A program made the translations under genes and the position numbers. This document shows positions 8,215-15,241 of a stretch of DNA of 21,975 nucleotides, piece after piece. The notes under the pieces were generated by a model. It did not search any database. It was not told the DNA's origin and worked only from the letters and a program-made list of their open reading frames with translations. Origin of the DNA: an uncultured Clostridium sp. (GTDB taxonomy: Bacteria > Bacillota > Clostridia > Clostridiales > Clostridiaceae); contig NZ_CAKVKB010000051.1 in assembly GCF_934754915.1 (NCBI RefSeq), forward strand, positions 1-21,975, written 5' to 3'. The stretch's first letter is position 1. Every line of letters begins with the position of its first letter.

Positions 8215-9333
8215 ATGACAAAAATTGATATTATATCAGGATTTCTTGGCGCAGGGAAAACAACATTGATTAAAAAGCTTATAGAAGATGGATTAAATAA
8301 AGAAAAATTAATGATAATTGAAAATGAATTTGGACAGATAGGGATAGATGGCGGATTTTTAAAAGATACTGGAATAGAAATTACTGAAATGAATTCTGGA
8401 TGTATATGCTGTTCTCTTGTTGGAGATTTTGGAACTGCACTTAAGGATGCTTTAGCTAAATATACTCCAGACAGAATAATAATTGAACCATCTGGAGTAG
8501 GAAAATTATCAGATGTAATCAAAGCAGTAAAGGATATACATGAAGAAGCTAAGATACAGCTTAATAGTTTTACTGCAGTTGTTGATGCTCAGAAATGTAA
8601 AATGTATATGAAGAATTTTAGTGAATTCTTTAATAATCAAATTGAAAATGCAAGTACTATTATTTTGAGTCGTACTCAAAAACTTTCACAAGAGAAACTT
8701 GAAGAAGTTGTTTCATTAATAAGAGAACATAATAATCATGCTAATATAATAACAACTCCATGGGAAGATATAAGCGGAAAACAAATTATAGAAACAATGG
8801 AAAAATCAAATTCATTAGAAGAAGAACTTTTAAAGGAAGCTTATGAACACCATCATGAAGATCATGAACACTGTAGCTGTGGACATGATCATGAAGAGGA
8901 ACACCATCACCACCATGACCATGATGAAGAACATGAACATCATCATGAACATGGTGAAGAGTGTGGATGTGGACACAATCATGAGCATGAACATCACCAT
9001 CATGATGAAAACTGTAGTTGTGGATGTGGCCATGATCATCATCATCATGATGCAGATGAAGTATTTACAAGCTGGGGAATTGAAACTCCTAAAAAATACT
9101 CTGAAAAGGAACTTAATGATATACTTGAAAAATTAAGTGAAAAAGCAGAATATGGAATAATTTTACGTGCTAAAGGTATTGTTCCAGATGAAAATGGAAA
9201 CTGGTATAATTTTGATCTTGTACCTGGTGAATATGAAATAAGAAAAGGTGAAGCTGACTATACAGGAAGATTATGTGTAATTGGTTCTAAATTAGATACA
9301 GAAAAGATAGAAAAATTATTTAATATAAAATAA
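8215..9333 (+). CDS. COG0523 (CobW-like) GTPase with long His/Cys-rich metal-binding insert
   Basis: A G3E P-loop GTPase of the COG0523 metallochaperone/metal-insertase group. Walker A is GFLGAGKTT (residues 9-17). The invariant metal site CICC is at 63-66 and the EPSG motif at 91-94. Residues 211-279 carry 30 His and 7 Cys, with the unit C(S/G)CGH(D/N)H seen in variations three times. The C-terminal CobW_C domain follows (about 286-372). CxCC and His-rich loops are the hallmarks of members that handle zinc, nickel or cobalt; which metal is used here is inference. The usual NKxD guanine motif reads SRTQK (152-156), a weak match. The start is supported by AAGGAGA (8199-8205), 9 bases upstream of ATG. 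It heads an operon with the next gene, 120 bases downstream. Confidence 0.92.
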   Translation: MTKIDIISGFLGAGKTTLIKKLIEDGLNKEKLMIIENEFGQIGIDGGFLKDTGIEITEMNSGCICCSLVGDFGTALKDALAKYTPDRIIIEPSGVGKLSDVIKAVKDIHEEAKIQLNSFTAVVDAQKCKMYMKNFSEFFNNQIENASTIILSRTQKLSQEKLEEVVSLIREHNNHANIITTPWEDISGKQIIETMEKSNSLEEELLKEAYEHHHEDHEHCSCGHDHEEEHHHHHDHDEEHEHHHEHGEECGCGHNHEHEHHHHDENCSCGCGHDHHHHDADEVFTSWGIETPKKYSEKELNDILEKLSEKAEYGIILRAKGIVPDENGNWYNFDLVPGEYEIRKGEADYTGRLCVIGSKLDTEKIEKLFNIK

Positions 9334-9375
9334 CTTGAAACTTAATTGATTATTAAAAAATAATATTAAAAATTA

Positions 9376-9420
9376 TATTCTTAAACAACAGCAATTTGAG
9401 AATTCTGTTGTTTAAGAATA
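9376..9420. other. Perfect 16-bp hairpin between the two COG0523 genes
   Basis: TATTCTTAAACAACAG (9376-9391) is the exact reverse complement of 9405-9420. The loop can add an inner AATT/AATT stem (9393-9396/9401-9404). On the plus strand it is followed by A-rich sequence, so it is not a standard plus-strand terminator. It lies 33 bases before the second start codon and could be an mRNA processing or stability element, or a regulatory dyad. Confidence 0.6.
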
Positions 9421-9453
9421 AAAAATGCATGTAATAGAAAAGAGGCGATTTTA

Positions 9454-10392
9454 ATGAATATTCCAGTATACTTATTTACTGGTTTTTTAGAAAGTGGAAA
9501 AACAACATTCATAAAGGAAATATTAAAAGATGAACAGTTTATAGGCAATGAAAAAAGTGTTCTTTTTCTTTGTGAAGAGGGAATAGAAGAACTTGAAGAA
9601 AACGAACTTAAAAATGCTAAAATAACATTAATACCAGTTGAAGAAGAAGAAGATTTTACTACTGAATTTATTAAAAAACATGTAAAGGAAAACAAAGCAA
9701 CAAGAATATTTATAGAATTTAATGGAATGTGGGATTTTGAAAACTTATTTGATTCTGTAATTCCAGAAGAGTATGACATAGCACAAATTATATGTACAAT
9801 TGATTCTTCAACTTTCAAAACTTATATGGGTAATATGGGTGCTATAATAGTAAATCAGTTTAGAGAAGCAGATCTTGTAATATTTAACAGATGCAATGCT
9901 GATACAAAAAAAATAGCTTTAAGAGGAAGTGTAAAATCTGTAAATCCTCAGTCTAGAGTCCTATTTGAAAATGAAAATGGAGAAATAGATAATTCGGAAG
10001 ATGCTCTTCCATTTGATATAGAAGCAGATATAATTGAACCAGAAGACTATGATTTTGGAATATTATATGAAGATATGATGTCTAATCCTGATAAATATGA
10101 TGGTAAAAAAATTAAGGTCAAAGTAATGGCTTATGATCCTGAAAAATATCCTCCAAAGTTTTCTATTTTAGGACGTAATGCAATGACATGCTGTGCTGAT
10201 GATATAACTCCTTTAGGTCTTATATGTGAATTTAAAAATGATGTAGAACTTGAAAATAAAGAGTGGGTTGATATAGTGGCTACAGTCAAGAAGACATTTG
10301 TAAGACAATATGAAAGCGATCTTCCTGTTTTACATGTTGATAGTATTTCTTCAACTGAAAAACCAGAAGATGAATTAGTATATTTCTATTAG
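9454..10392 (+). CDS. COG0523-like GTPase fused to a YcgQ-type (DUF1980/TIGR03943) C-terminal domain
   Basis: Residues 1-160 resemble a COG0523 GTPase: Walker A GFLESGKTT (10-18), an EFNG box (88-91) where relatives have E-P/T-S-G, and NRCNAD (145-150) as the guanine-binding motif. The CxCC metal motif is missing. Residues about 195-312 resemble the soluble C-terminal part of YcgQ proteins: an NPDKYDGKKIKVKV strand, a conserved Cys-Cys pair (246-247), a GLICEF segment (Cys 258), a W-V-D-I strand, and a PEDELVYFY ending. YcgQ proteins normally accompany the YcgR permease and CobW genes. Here no permease is seen and the domain is attached to a GTPase. GTP hydrolysis, metal binding through the Cys pair, and partnership with the upstream His-rich GTPase are inference. 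AGAGG (9441-9445) precedes ATG by 8 bases. Confidence 0.82.
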   Translation: MNIPVYLFTGFLESGKTTFIKEILKDEQFIGNEKSVLFLCEEGIEELEENELKNAKITLIPVEEEEDFTTEFIKKHVKENKATRIFIEFNGMWDFENLFDSVIPEEYDIAQIICTIDSSTFKTYMGNMGAIIVNQFREADLVIFNRCNADTKKIALRGSVKSVNPQSRVLFENENGEIDNSEDALPFDIEADIIEPEDYDFGILYEDMMSNPDKYDGKKIKVKVMAYDPEKYPPKFSILGRNAMTCCADDITPLGLICEFKNDVELENKEWVDIVATVKKTFVRQYESDLPVLHVDSISSTEKPEDELVYFY

Positions 10393-10400
10393 AATAGTTT

Positions 10401-10448
10401 AATAAGACTTGATTATAATAAAAATGTTATAATTAAGTCTTATTTTCT
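10401..10448 (+). terminator. Intrinsic terminator of the COG0523 operon
   Basis: Bases 10401-10418 pair with 10427-10444 over 18 positions with a single G-U pair and an 8-nt loop. The 3' side ends in TTATTTTC. Confidence 0.7.
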
Positions 10449-10504
10449 ATAGAATATTGAAAATAAACACTAAAAATTGATGACAATTAATGAGTATAGT
10501 TATT

Positions 10505-11318
10505 TTATAAATATATTTTTGGTTCTTTAAAAATTTTATTTTTTCTTTTTAAAACTTTTGATACTATAAATTTGGGCCTATATACAATCTTTCTTGCTTT
10601 TTTAACACATCTTTTAACACAAGAAAAGCATCGTAAACAAAGTTCTTCTTTTATTTCTAAAGTGTCTTTGTCAATAGCGCCTACTGGACACCAATTTGCA
10701 CATATATTACAATGTGTGCATAAAGATTTATTTATTACTGGCTTTCTTGTAACTAATCGAGCACTATTTTTAGGTGCCATTTTTGCTGTAAGGGGTAATT
10801 TGCTTTTAGGTATGTAGAATGATTCTTTATCTAGATTATCTATTTTTGGATTTTTTTTATTATGTTTTTCCCAAATTCTTCTGCTTTTTTTAAATCATCT
10901 TTATTAGGACGTTTTTCTGCAAGAGGTACTTGAGGTGTTGAAAATGAATGTTCTCCAATGAATGTTGCAGCAGCTATAACTTTAAAACCTGAATTAGAAG
11001 CCATAAGTTCAAGTTCATTTAAAACTATTCCATATCCAATATTTCCATAAACACCTACTATTACAACTGGTTTTCCATCTCCATTTAAGCTTTTTAGAAA
11101 TTTATTTAATATTTTAGTCATTTGTTCTTCATAAACAGGAACACCTATTATAACTATATCACCATTTATAGAAGAGATTCCTTTTTCTCTTGATTTAGGT
11201 GTTGTTAAGTCTATTAATTCTTTATTTTTTATTTCCATTCCATTAATAATTGCATTGATGATTTTTTTGTCGTGTTTGTTGGAGAAAAATATATTCCGGT
11301 TATTGAATTAATTAACAT
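10505..11318 (-). pseudogene. EFR1-type flavodoxin-ferredoxin protein, split by two A-run frameshifts
   Basis: Three reading frames join into one protein of about 271 aa. The first (from ATG 11318) encodes GIYFSPTNTTK, a flavodoxin phosphate-binding loop. The second (to 10840) holds the rest of the flavodoxin fold, with GVYGNIGYGIVLNEL. The third (to 10505) holds two [4Fe-4S] motifs, CTHCNICANWCP and CLRCFSCVKRC. The frame changes at an A7 run (minus strand of 11262-11268) and an A8 run (10851-10858). At both, one extra A or a -1 slip restores the frame, and both read A_AAA_AAA in the zero frame. Either two single-base losses in homopolymers killed the gene (or the sequence is wrong), or slippage makes the full product. 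EFR1 proteins are presumed electron carriers. Fragments 10840-11238 and 10505-10780 have no convincing ribosome binding sites of their own. Confidence 0.8.
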
Positions 11319-11423
11319 AAAAATTCACTTATCCTCTCTTTATGTATTAACTTAATTTTACAATTTGTTTTTGCTAAGTATATAATACCATATTGTGTAA
11401 AAAATATAAGATTAAACTGAATT

Positions 11424-11443
11424 TTGTTACACAATTGTAACAA
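11424..11443. promoter_or_regulatory. 20-bp palindrome, probable operator
   Basis: TTGTTACACAATTGTAACAA is a perfect dyad of two 8-bp arms around a 4-bp centre, in the region between the divergent EFR1-type and I42 genes. A further half-site TTGTGTAA lies at 11393-11400 in inverted relation to TTACACAA inside this dyad. The arms resemble Rex sites (TTGTTAA...TTAACAA), but the spacing is 2 bp longer, so I do not assign a regulator. Confidence 0.55.
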
Positions 11444-11511
11444 TTTAGAGTTAATATATAAGTTGAGTAAGAATATGATTAAGTTACTAAAACAAAGGGA
11501 GATGTTTAATC

Positions 11512-12237
11512 ATGAAAAAGATTAAAGTTTTATTAGCATCAGCATTAGCTTTTACATCAATTTTTTCAGCAGGTATTCAAAATGTTTATGCAGATTCTAG
11601 AAACGATAATGATACTACAATAGTAACTGAACAATCTAAAGAAAAAACAGAAAGTGCACAATTAATGGGAAAGGTTTTACTTCAAGGCAATGCTTCTACG
11701 GGTTATACTTGGCAGTATTTTGTTAAAGATTCATCTATAGCAGAATTAAATGAAGAAGATAGTGTATCAGATGATCAAACTGGACAACTCTGCGGAGCAG
11801 GAGAAACTCATATATGGGATGTTAAAGGATTAAAAGAAGGACAAACTGAAGTGACATTTAATTATTTACGTCCATGGGAAAATAAAATTTCAGAGAGCAA
11901 AACATATATAATAAATGTTGATTCTGACTTGAATGTTAAAGTTACTGAAAAAGTTGTTGGATCATCACCAAATATAGATTTACATAAAACATCAGAAGAT
12001 AACATTTCTTCAAGTACTGATATTACGGATGCAGATATTGGTGTTACATCAGGAAGCGCAGTAGTTTATGTAGTAGAGATAAAGGATGGCAATGTTAATA
12101 AATATACTAAAAATATAAGTCCAGATGAATTCAAAAAACATTTTGATGAGGTATCTTCATACATTGATGAAATGGTAGATAGACAGCAGGAAGAAATGAA
12201 TAAAATCTTTGATTTATTTAAAAATTGGAACTTTTAA
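11512..12237 (+). CDS. Secreted chagasin-family (MEROPS I42) cysteine-protease inhibitor
   Basis: A 241-aa exported protein. The N-terminus is a signal peptide (KK, a hydrophobic stretch from residue 5, then VYA before DS), probably cut after residue 27. Residues 50-140 carry the three chagasin loops that enter the cleft of papain-like proteases: GNASTGYTW (59-67), GAGETHIW (95-102) and RPWE (120-123). This is a good I42 match. The remaining 100 residues form a C-terminal extension with a beta-strand segment (SGSAVVYVVEI) and an acidic helical end. This is unlike the usual single-domain I42 protein of about 110-130 aa. AAAGGGAGA precedes ATG by about 9 bases. It is monocistronic, with a palindrome upstream and a terminator downstream. 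Targets may be the cell's own or host C1 proteases (inference). Confidence 0.82.
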   Translation: MKKIKVLLASALAFTSIFSAGIQNVYADSRNDNDTTIVTEQSKEKTESAQLMGKVLLQGNASTGYTWQYFVKDSSIAELNEEDSVSDDQTGQLCGAGETHIWDVKGLKEGQTEVTFNYLRPWENKISESKTYIINVDSDLNVKVTEKVVGSSPNIDLHKTSEDNISSSTDITDADIGVTSGSAVVYVVEIKDGNVNKYTKNISPDEFKKHFDEVSSYIDEMVDRQQEEMNKIFDLFKNWNF

Positions 12238-12255
12238 TATAAGTCCACATAAGCT

Positions 12256-12290
12256 AGAAGTCGTCTTTATAGGCGACTTCTTTATTAATT
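12256..12290 (+). terminator. Intrinsic terminator after the I42 gene
   Basis: GAAGTCGTC (12257-12265) pairs with GGCGACTTC (12272-12280), with one G-U and a 6-nt loop, followed by TTTATTAATTTTT. Confidence 0.8.
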
Positions 12291-12311
12291 TTTGTCACTT
12301 TTGATGAAAAA

Positions 12312-12692
12312 TCAAGATGATGAACTTGCTGAAGCTGCTGCAGCAGCACAAGAAGCGGCAATTATAGAAGTCTGGATTGCTGAAACAACAGTTAAAGTAA
12401 CATTGCTGGTACTATTTATAAGATGAAGTTTTAAGTCATTATCTAAATTATTTAAATAATCCATAGAAACTAAACAAACAGAAATCATATTTCTTAGATT
12501 GCTGTCAATGGAAAGAGTTCCAAAACCCTTGTATATTTTTAATTCCTGGCTTATATTTGCTACTTTTTCTGCAAATTCTGAAATATTATTAGTTAAAAAG
12601 CTCACTAGTCCTAATACAGGTAAGTAGTAGCTTTTTAAAGGAACATTATTTTCTTTTAAAGCTTACTGCATGTTTAAAACTTTTATGCACTT
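12312..12692 (-). pseudogene. C-terminal remnant of a DUF4003-like protein
   Basis: The open part (12662 down to 12312) encodes ALKENNVPLKSYYLPVLGL, then GFGTLSIDSNLRNMIS, and ends in an Ala/Ser-rich tail. This is the pattern I remember for the C-terminus of DUF4003 proteins, which are usually about 330 aa. In the same frame, just upstream of a TAA (12665-12663), the sequence reads KCIKVLNMQ, which fits continuous family sequence. The stop therefore lies inside the former gene. Further upstream only short scraps in shifted frames resemble coding sequence. The only in-frame initiator in the open part is GTG 12605, without a ribosome binding site. I read it as a decayed gene. Function of the family is unknown, and the family name is from memory of its pattern. 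Confidence 0.55.
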
Positions 12693-13089
12693 GTTTTTGG
12701 AATATGGGTATTTATGCAGATAATAGTGTTAGGAGAAAGTACATGGATTCTATTGCATTGTGCATTGACTAATGATATATACCTCTTATCATGATATTTT
12801 ATCAGGAATTAATTTATTAAAAATAGGGTTCATATAGGTGATAGAAATAAGAAAAATGTTGTTGGAGTTATATATTAATAAGGATAAACACTTAGTTTTT
12901 AGGAAATGATAAGTTTATAAATAGTAAACTTTTAAAATATAAGTCTCAAAAATTATCGAGTCTGTATTATAAAATACTAAACATTTTTAAAAAAATACAA
13001 ATTTTAATAATATATATTTAATTATCCCAAGCAAAGAAATATACTTTCTTGTTTGGGACGTCTTAAGATAATGGAATTATTTTTAATTG
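12693..13089. other. Gene-free stretch with decayed coding sequence
   Basis: No intact ORF. The left part (to about 12760) holds out-of-frame scraps on the minus strand, such as YFLLTLLSA (12741-12715), that may be the rest of the DUF4003-like remnant. The rest is AT-rich with nothing I recognise except the hairpin at 13025-13058. Confidence 0.4.
13025..13058 (-). terminator. Hairpin downstream of the 87-aa ORF, possible terminator
   Basis: TCCCAAGCAAAGAAA (13025-13039) pairs with TTTCTTGTTTGGGA (13045-13058) with one bulge. On the minus strand it follows the 87-aa ORF by about 30 bases. The downstream tract is A/T mixed, not a clean U-run, so efficiency is doubtful. Confidence 0.45.
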
Positions 13090-13353
13090 TTAGTTAGGAA
13101 GAAATACGGAAAAGGACTTTATTAATTCAGAAATTTCTGAAGGGACGATTAGATTATTATCTAGAATGCATTTTTCAATTTGGCTTATAGAATTATTAAT
13201 TACAGAATCAAGATTGGTGTTATTAGTTTCTAATGCATCGATGACGTCAATTAATATATCTATTAAAGGCTGGTGTTTTGCTGGATCTAATCTCATTTTA
13301 GCAAACTTTACGTCAGATGTTAGGGTTAATAATTTTTGTTCTTGAATATTCAT
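13090..13353 (-). CDS. Small hypothetical protein (87 aa)
   Basis: An 87-aa protein, likely all-helical, beginning MNIQEQKLLTLTSDVKFAK. The segment PLIDILIDVIDALETNNTNL has regular hydrophobic spacing consistent with a coiled coil or helical bundle. There is no signal peptide; the single Cys is in IEKCILD. Translation is well supported by AAGGAGG seven bases before ATG, and a TTGATA-17-TATAAC promoter lies upstream. It is the only intact gene between the DUF4003-like remnant and miaB. I do not recognise the family. Confidence 0.65.
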   Translation of the reverse strand: MNIQEQKLLTLTSDVKFAKMRLDPAKHQPLIDILIDVIDALETNNTNLDSVINNSISQIEKCILDNNLIVPSEISELIKSFSVFLPN

Positions 13354-13416
13354 TATATTTTCCTCCTTGAAATCATGAGAAATATTAGATTTAAATTTTT
13401 ATCTTATTACAATATA

Positions 13417-13445
13417 GTTATATACCTATAAAGGAAATATATCAA
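13417..13445 (-). promoter_or_regulatory. Candidate sigma-A promoter for the 87-aa ORF
   Basis: On the minus strand TTGATA (13445-13440), a 17-base spacer and TATAAC (13422-13417). Confidence 0.45.
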
Positions 13446-13569
13446 TAGTTTTTTACTTTATATGGTAAAATAAATATTAATGAGAGTCAATTTCGTTAAC
13501 TAATTATATTATACAATTGCTTATATTAAATTTAAATACATTGATTTAATAATTGTTATATTATACAGA

Positions 13570-13625
13570 AGTATGTATTATATTCAATACATACTCTTTA
13601 TTTTGAATAGTTTATTTGATATAAT
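13570..13625 (+). promoter_or_regulatory. miaB upstream hairpin and -10 box
   Basis: AGTATGTATT (13570-13579) pairs exactly with AATACATACT (13586-13595) around a 6-nt loop. A TATAAT at 13620-13625 is placed about 35 bases before the miaB start. The -35 (TTTATT, 13597-13602) is weak and abuts the hairpin, so the dyad may be an operator rather than an RNA structure. Confidence 0.4.
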
Positions 13626-13660
13626 AACAACGTGAATTTATAAAAAACAAGGAGATAAAG

Positions 13661-14998
13661 ATGAGTTTAGATAAAAAAGAATTAAAATATTGTATAGAAA
13701 CATGGGGATGTCAGATGAATGAAGAAGACTCGGAAAAATTATCTGGTATGCTTAAAAGACAAGGTTATACTGCAACAGAAAATAGAGAAGAAGCTTCTAT
13801 AATAATATTTAATACATGTTGTGTAAGAGAAAATGCAGAAAATAAGGTATTTGGTAATCTTGGAATACTTAAAAATCAGAAGAAAAAAAATCCTGATCTT
13901 ATAATAGCTATATGTGGATGCATGATGCAGCAAAAAGGAATGGCGGATAAAGTTCTATCACAATATCCATTTGTGGATATAATATTTGGAACACATAATG
14001 CATATAAATTCCCTGAATATTTGAATAGAGTAAAAACTGAAGGAGTTCAAATTAAGGAAATTTTTGATAAGGAAGCAGAAATCATTGAAGGAGTTCCAAT
14101 AGATAGAAAGAGCAGTGTAAAAGCATTTGTTACTATAATGTATGGATGTAACAATTTCTGTACATATTGTGTAGTTCCTTATGTAAGAGGAAGGGAAAGA
14201 AGCAGAAAGCCTGAAGACATAGAAAATGAAATTAGAGGTTTAGTATCAGAAGGATATAAAGAAATCACTTTATTAGGACAGAATGTAAATTCATATGGCA
14301 AAGGATTAGATGAAGAAATCACTTTTGCTCAATTATTAAGAAGAATAAATGAAATTGAAGGATTAGAAAGAGTAAGATTTATGACTTCTCATCCAAAAGA
14401 TTTAACTATGGATGTAATTTATGCTATAAGAGACTGTGATAAGCTTTGTGAACAAATCCATTTACCAGTACAATGTGGAAGTGATAACATATTGAAAGTG
14501 ATGAACAGACACTATACAAGGGATTATTACTTAAATTTAGCTAAAGAAATCAGAAAAGAAATTCCAGATGTAACTTTTTCAACTGACTTAATAGTTGGAT
14601 TCCCTGGAGAAACTGAAGAGGACTTCCAAGCTACATTAGATTTGGTAAGAGAAGTAAAGTACGATGCAGCATTTACTTTCATATATTCAAGAAGAAACAA
14701 TACTCCTGCTGACAAAATGGAAAATCAAATTCCTGATGATATTAAACATGATAGATTTAATAGACTAGTTGAAGCGGTTAATGAGGGAATTATTGCCGGT
14801 AACAAAGCAGTAGAAGGAAAGACTGTAGAGGTACTAGTTGAAGGAACAAGCAAAAATGATGAAACTAAATTAACAGGAAGAACTAGAAATGGAAAGCTTG
14901 TAAACTTCCCAGGATGTAAAGAACTAATCGGAAAATTAGTTGATGTTAAAATAGTGAAAGCTAATTCATTCTCGTTAGTAGGGGAAATAGAAGAGTAG
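13661..14998 (+). CDS. miaB: tRNA-2-methylthio-N6-dimethylallyladenosine synthase MiaB
   Basis: A radical-SAM methylthiotransferase that converts i6A37 to ms2i6A37 in tRNAs reading UNN codons. The N-terminal UPF0004 domain supplies the auxiliary [4Fe-4S] cysteines: C17 (WGCQMN), the NTCCVRE pair at 53-54 and C87 (CGCM). The radical-SAM motif C163-x3-C167-x2-C170 (CNNFCTYC) follows, with GRERSRKPE and LLGQNVNSY as family signatures. The C-terminus (about 378-442) is a TRAM RNA-binding domain. Length (445 aa) is normal. AAGGAGA lies about 6 bases before ATG. It is followed at once by a strong terminator, so it is monocistronic. In other clostridia I remember mutS-mutL following miaB; here they do not. 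Confidence 0.95.
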   Translation: MSLDKKELKYCIETWGCQMNEEDSEKLSGMLKRQGYTATENREEASIIIFNTCCVRENAENKVFGNLGILKNQKKKNPDLIIAICGCMMQQKGMADKVLSQYPFVDIIFGTHNAYKFPEYLNRVKTEGVQIKEIFDKEAEIIEGVPIDRKSSVKAFVTIMYGCNNFCTYCVVPYVRGRERSRKPEDIENEIRGLVSEGYKEITLLGQNVNSYGKGLDEEITFAQLLRRINEIEGLERVRFMTSHPKDLTMDVIYAIRDCDKLCEQIHLPVQCGSDNILKVMNRHYTRDYYLNLAKEIRKEIPDVTFSTDLIVGFPGETEEDFQATLDLVREVKYDAAFTFIYSRRNNTPADKMENQIPDDIKHDRFNRLVEAVNEGIIAGNKAVEGKTVEVLVEGTSKNDETKLTGRTRNGKLVNFPGCKELIGKLVDVKIVKANSFSLVGEIEE

Positions 14999-15005
14999 TA
15001 TTCAA

Positions 15006-15046
15006 AATAAAAAGAGAAATTCAAATTTGAATTTCTCTTTTTATTT
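15006..15046 (+). terminator. Terminator after miaB (perfect 40-bp palindrome)
   Basis: Bases 15006-15025 are the exact reverse complement of 15026-15045. In RNA this forms a long stem (AAAAAGAGAAATTC...) ending in a U-run on either strand. It begins 8 bases after the miaB stop. Confidence 0.85.
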
Positions 15047-15068
15047 ACTTAAAATTTAATGATAATTC

Positions 15069-15160
15069 ATTCCCCACAAGTGGGGAATAATAGATTGTAT
15101 TAATATAAAAAATTTAATTTATATATTTTTTGACGTTCTTCAACTTTTGTTGAAGTTTTT
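15069..15160 (+). other. G+C-rich dyad plus second terminator-like hairpin, possible small transcript
   Basis: ATTCCCCAC-AA-GTGGGGAAT (15069-15088) is a perfect dyad and stands out in AT-rich surroundings. About 50 bases on, CTTCAAC-TTTT-GTTGAAG (15138-15155) is followed by TTTTT (15156-15160), a plus-strand terminator with no gene directly before it. This could be a tandem terminator for miaB read-through or the 3' end of a small RNA. No ORF is evident. Confidence 0.4.
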
Positions 15161-15200
15161 ACGTAGAATTAAATTTGAACTGTTAACAAATATGCAACAA

Positions 15201-15223
15201 ATAAAATAGCAAATCTATTTTAT
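15201..15223 (-). terminator. Weak hairpin downstream of the YbaK gene
   Basis: ATAAAATAG (15201-15209) pairs exactly with CTATTTTAT (15215-15223), loop CAAAT. It lies 19 bases past the YbaK stop on the minus strand and is followed there by a short U-rich stretch. Confidence 0.45.
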
Positions 15224-15241
15224 GGTTTTTAAAATTTGAAT

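Larger units (their letters stand above)
13354..13660. other. Divergent intergenic region upstream of miaB
   Basis: AT-rich and without ORFs. It carries the minus-strand promoter of the 87-aa ORF, a 10-bp hairpin at 13570-13595 and a TATAAT at 13620-13625 for miaB. Nothing else is recognised. Confidence 0.4.

Noticed and set aside
8830..9136. Overlapping ORFs on both strands within the His-rich part of the COG0523 gene, Met/Thr-rich when translated
   Set aside because: They are by-products of the CAT/CAC/GAA codon repeats; no ribosome binding site and no plausible protein composition.
11424..11443. Rex operator
   Set aside because: Half-sites resemble TTGTTA/TAACAA, but the arms are two bases farther apart than in the Rex consensus, so I list it only as an unassigned palindrome.
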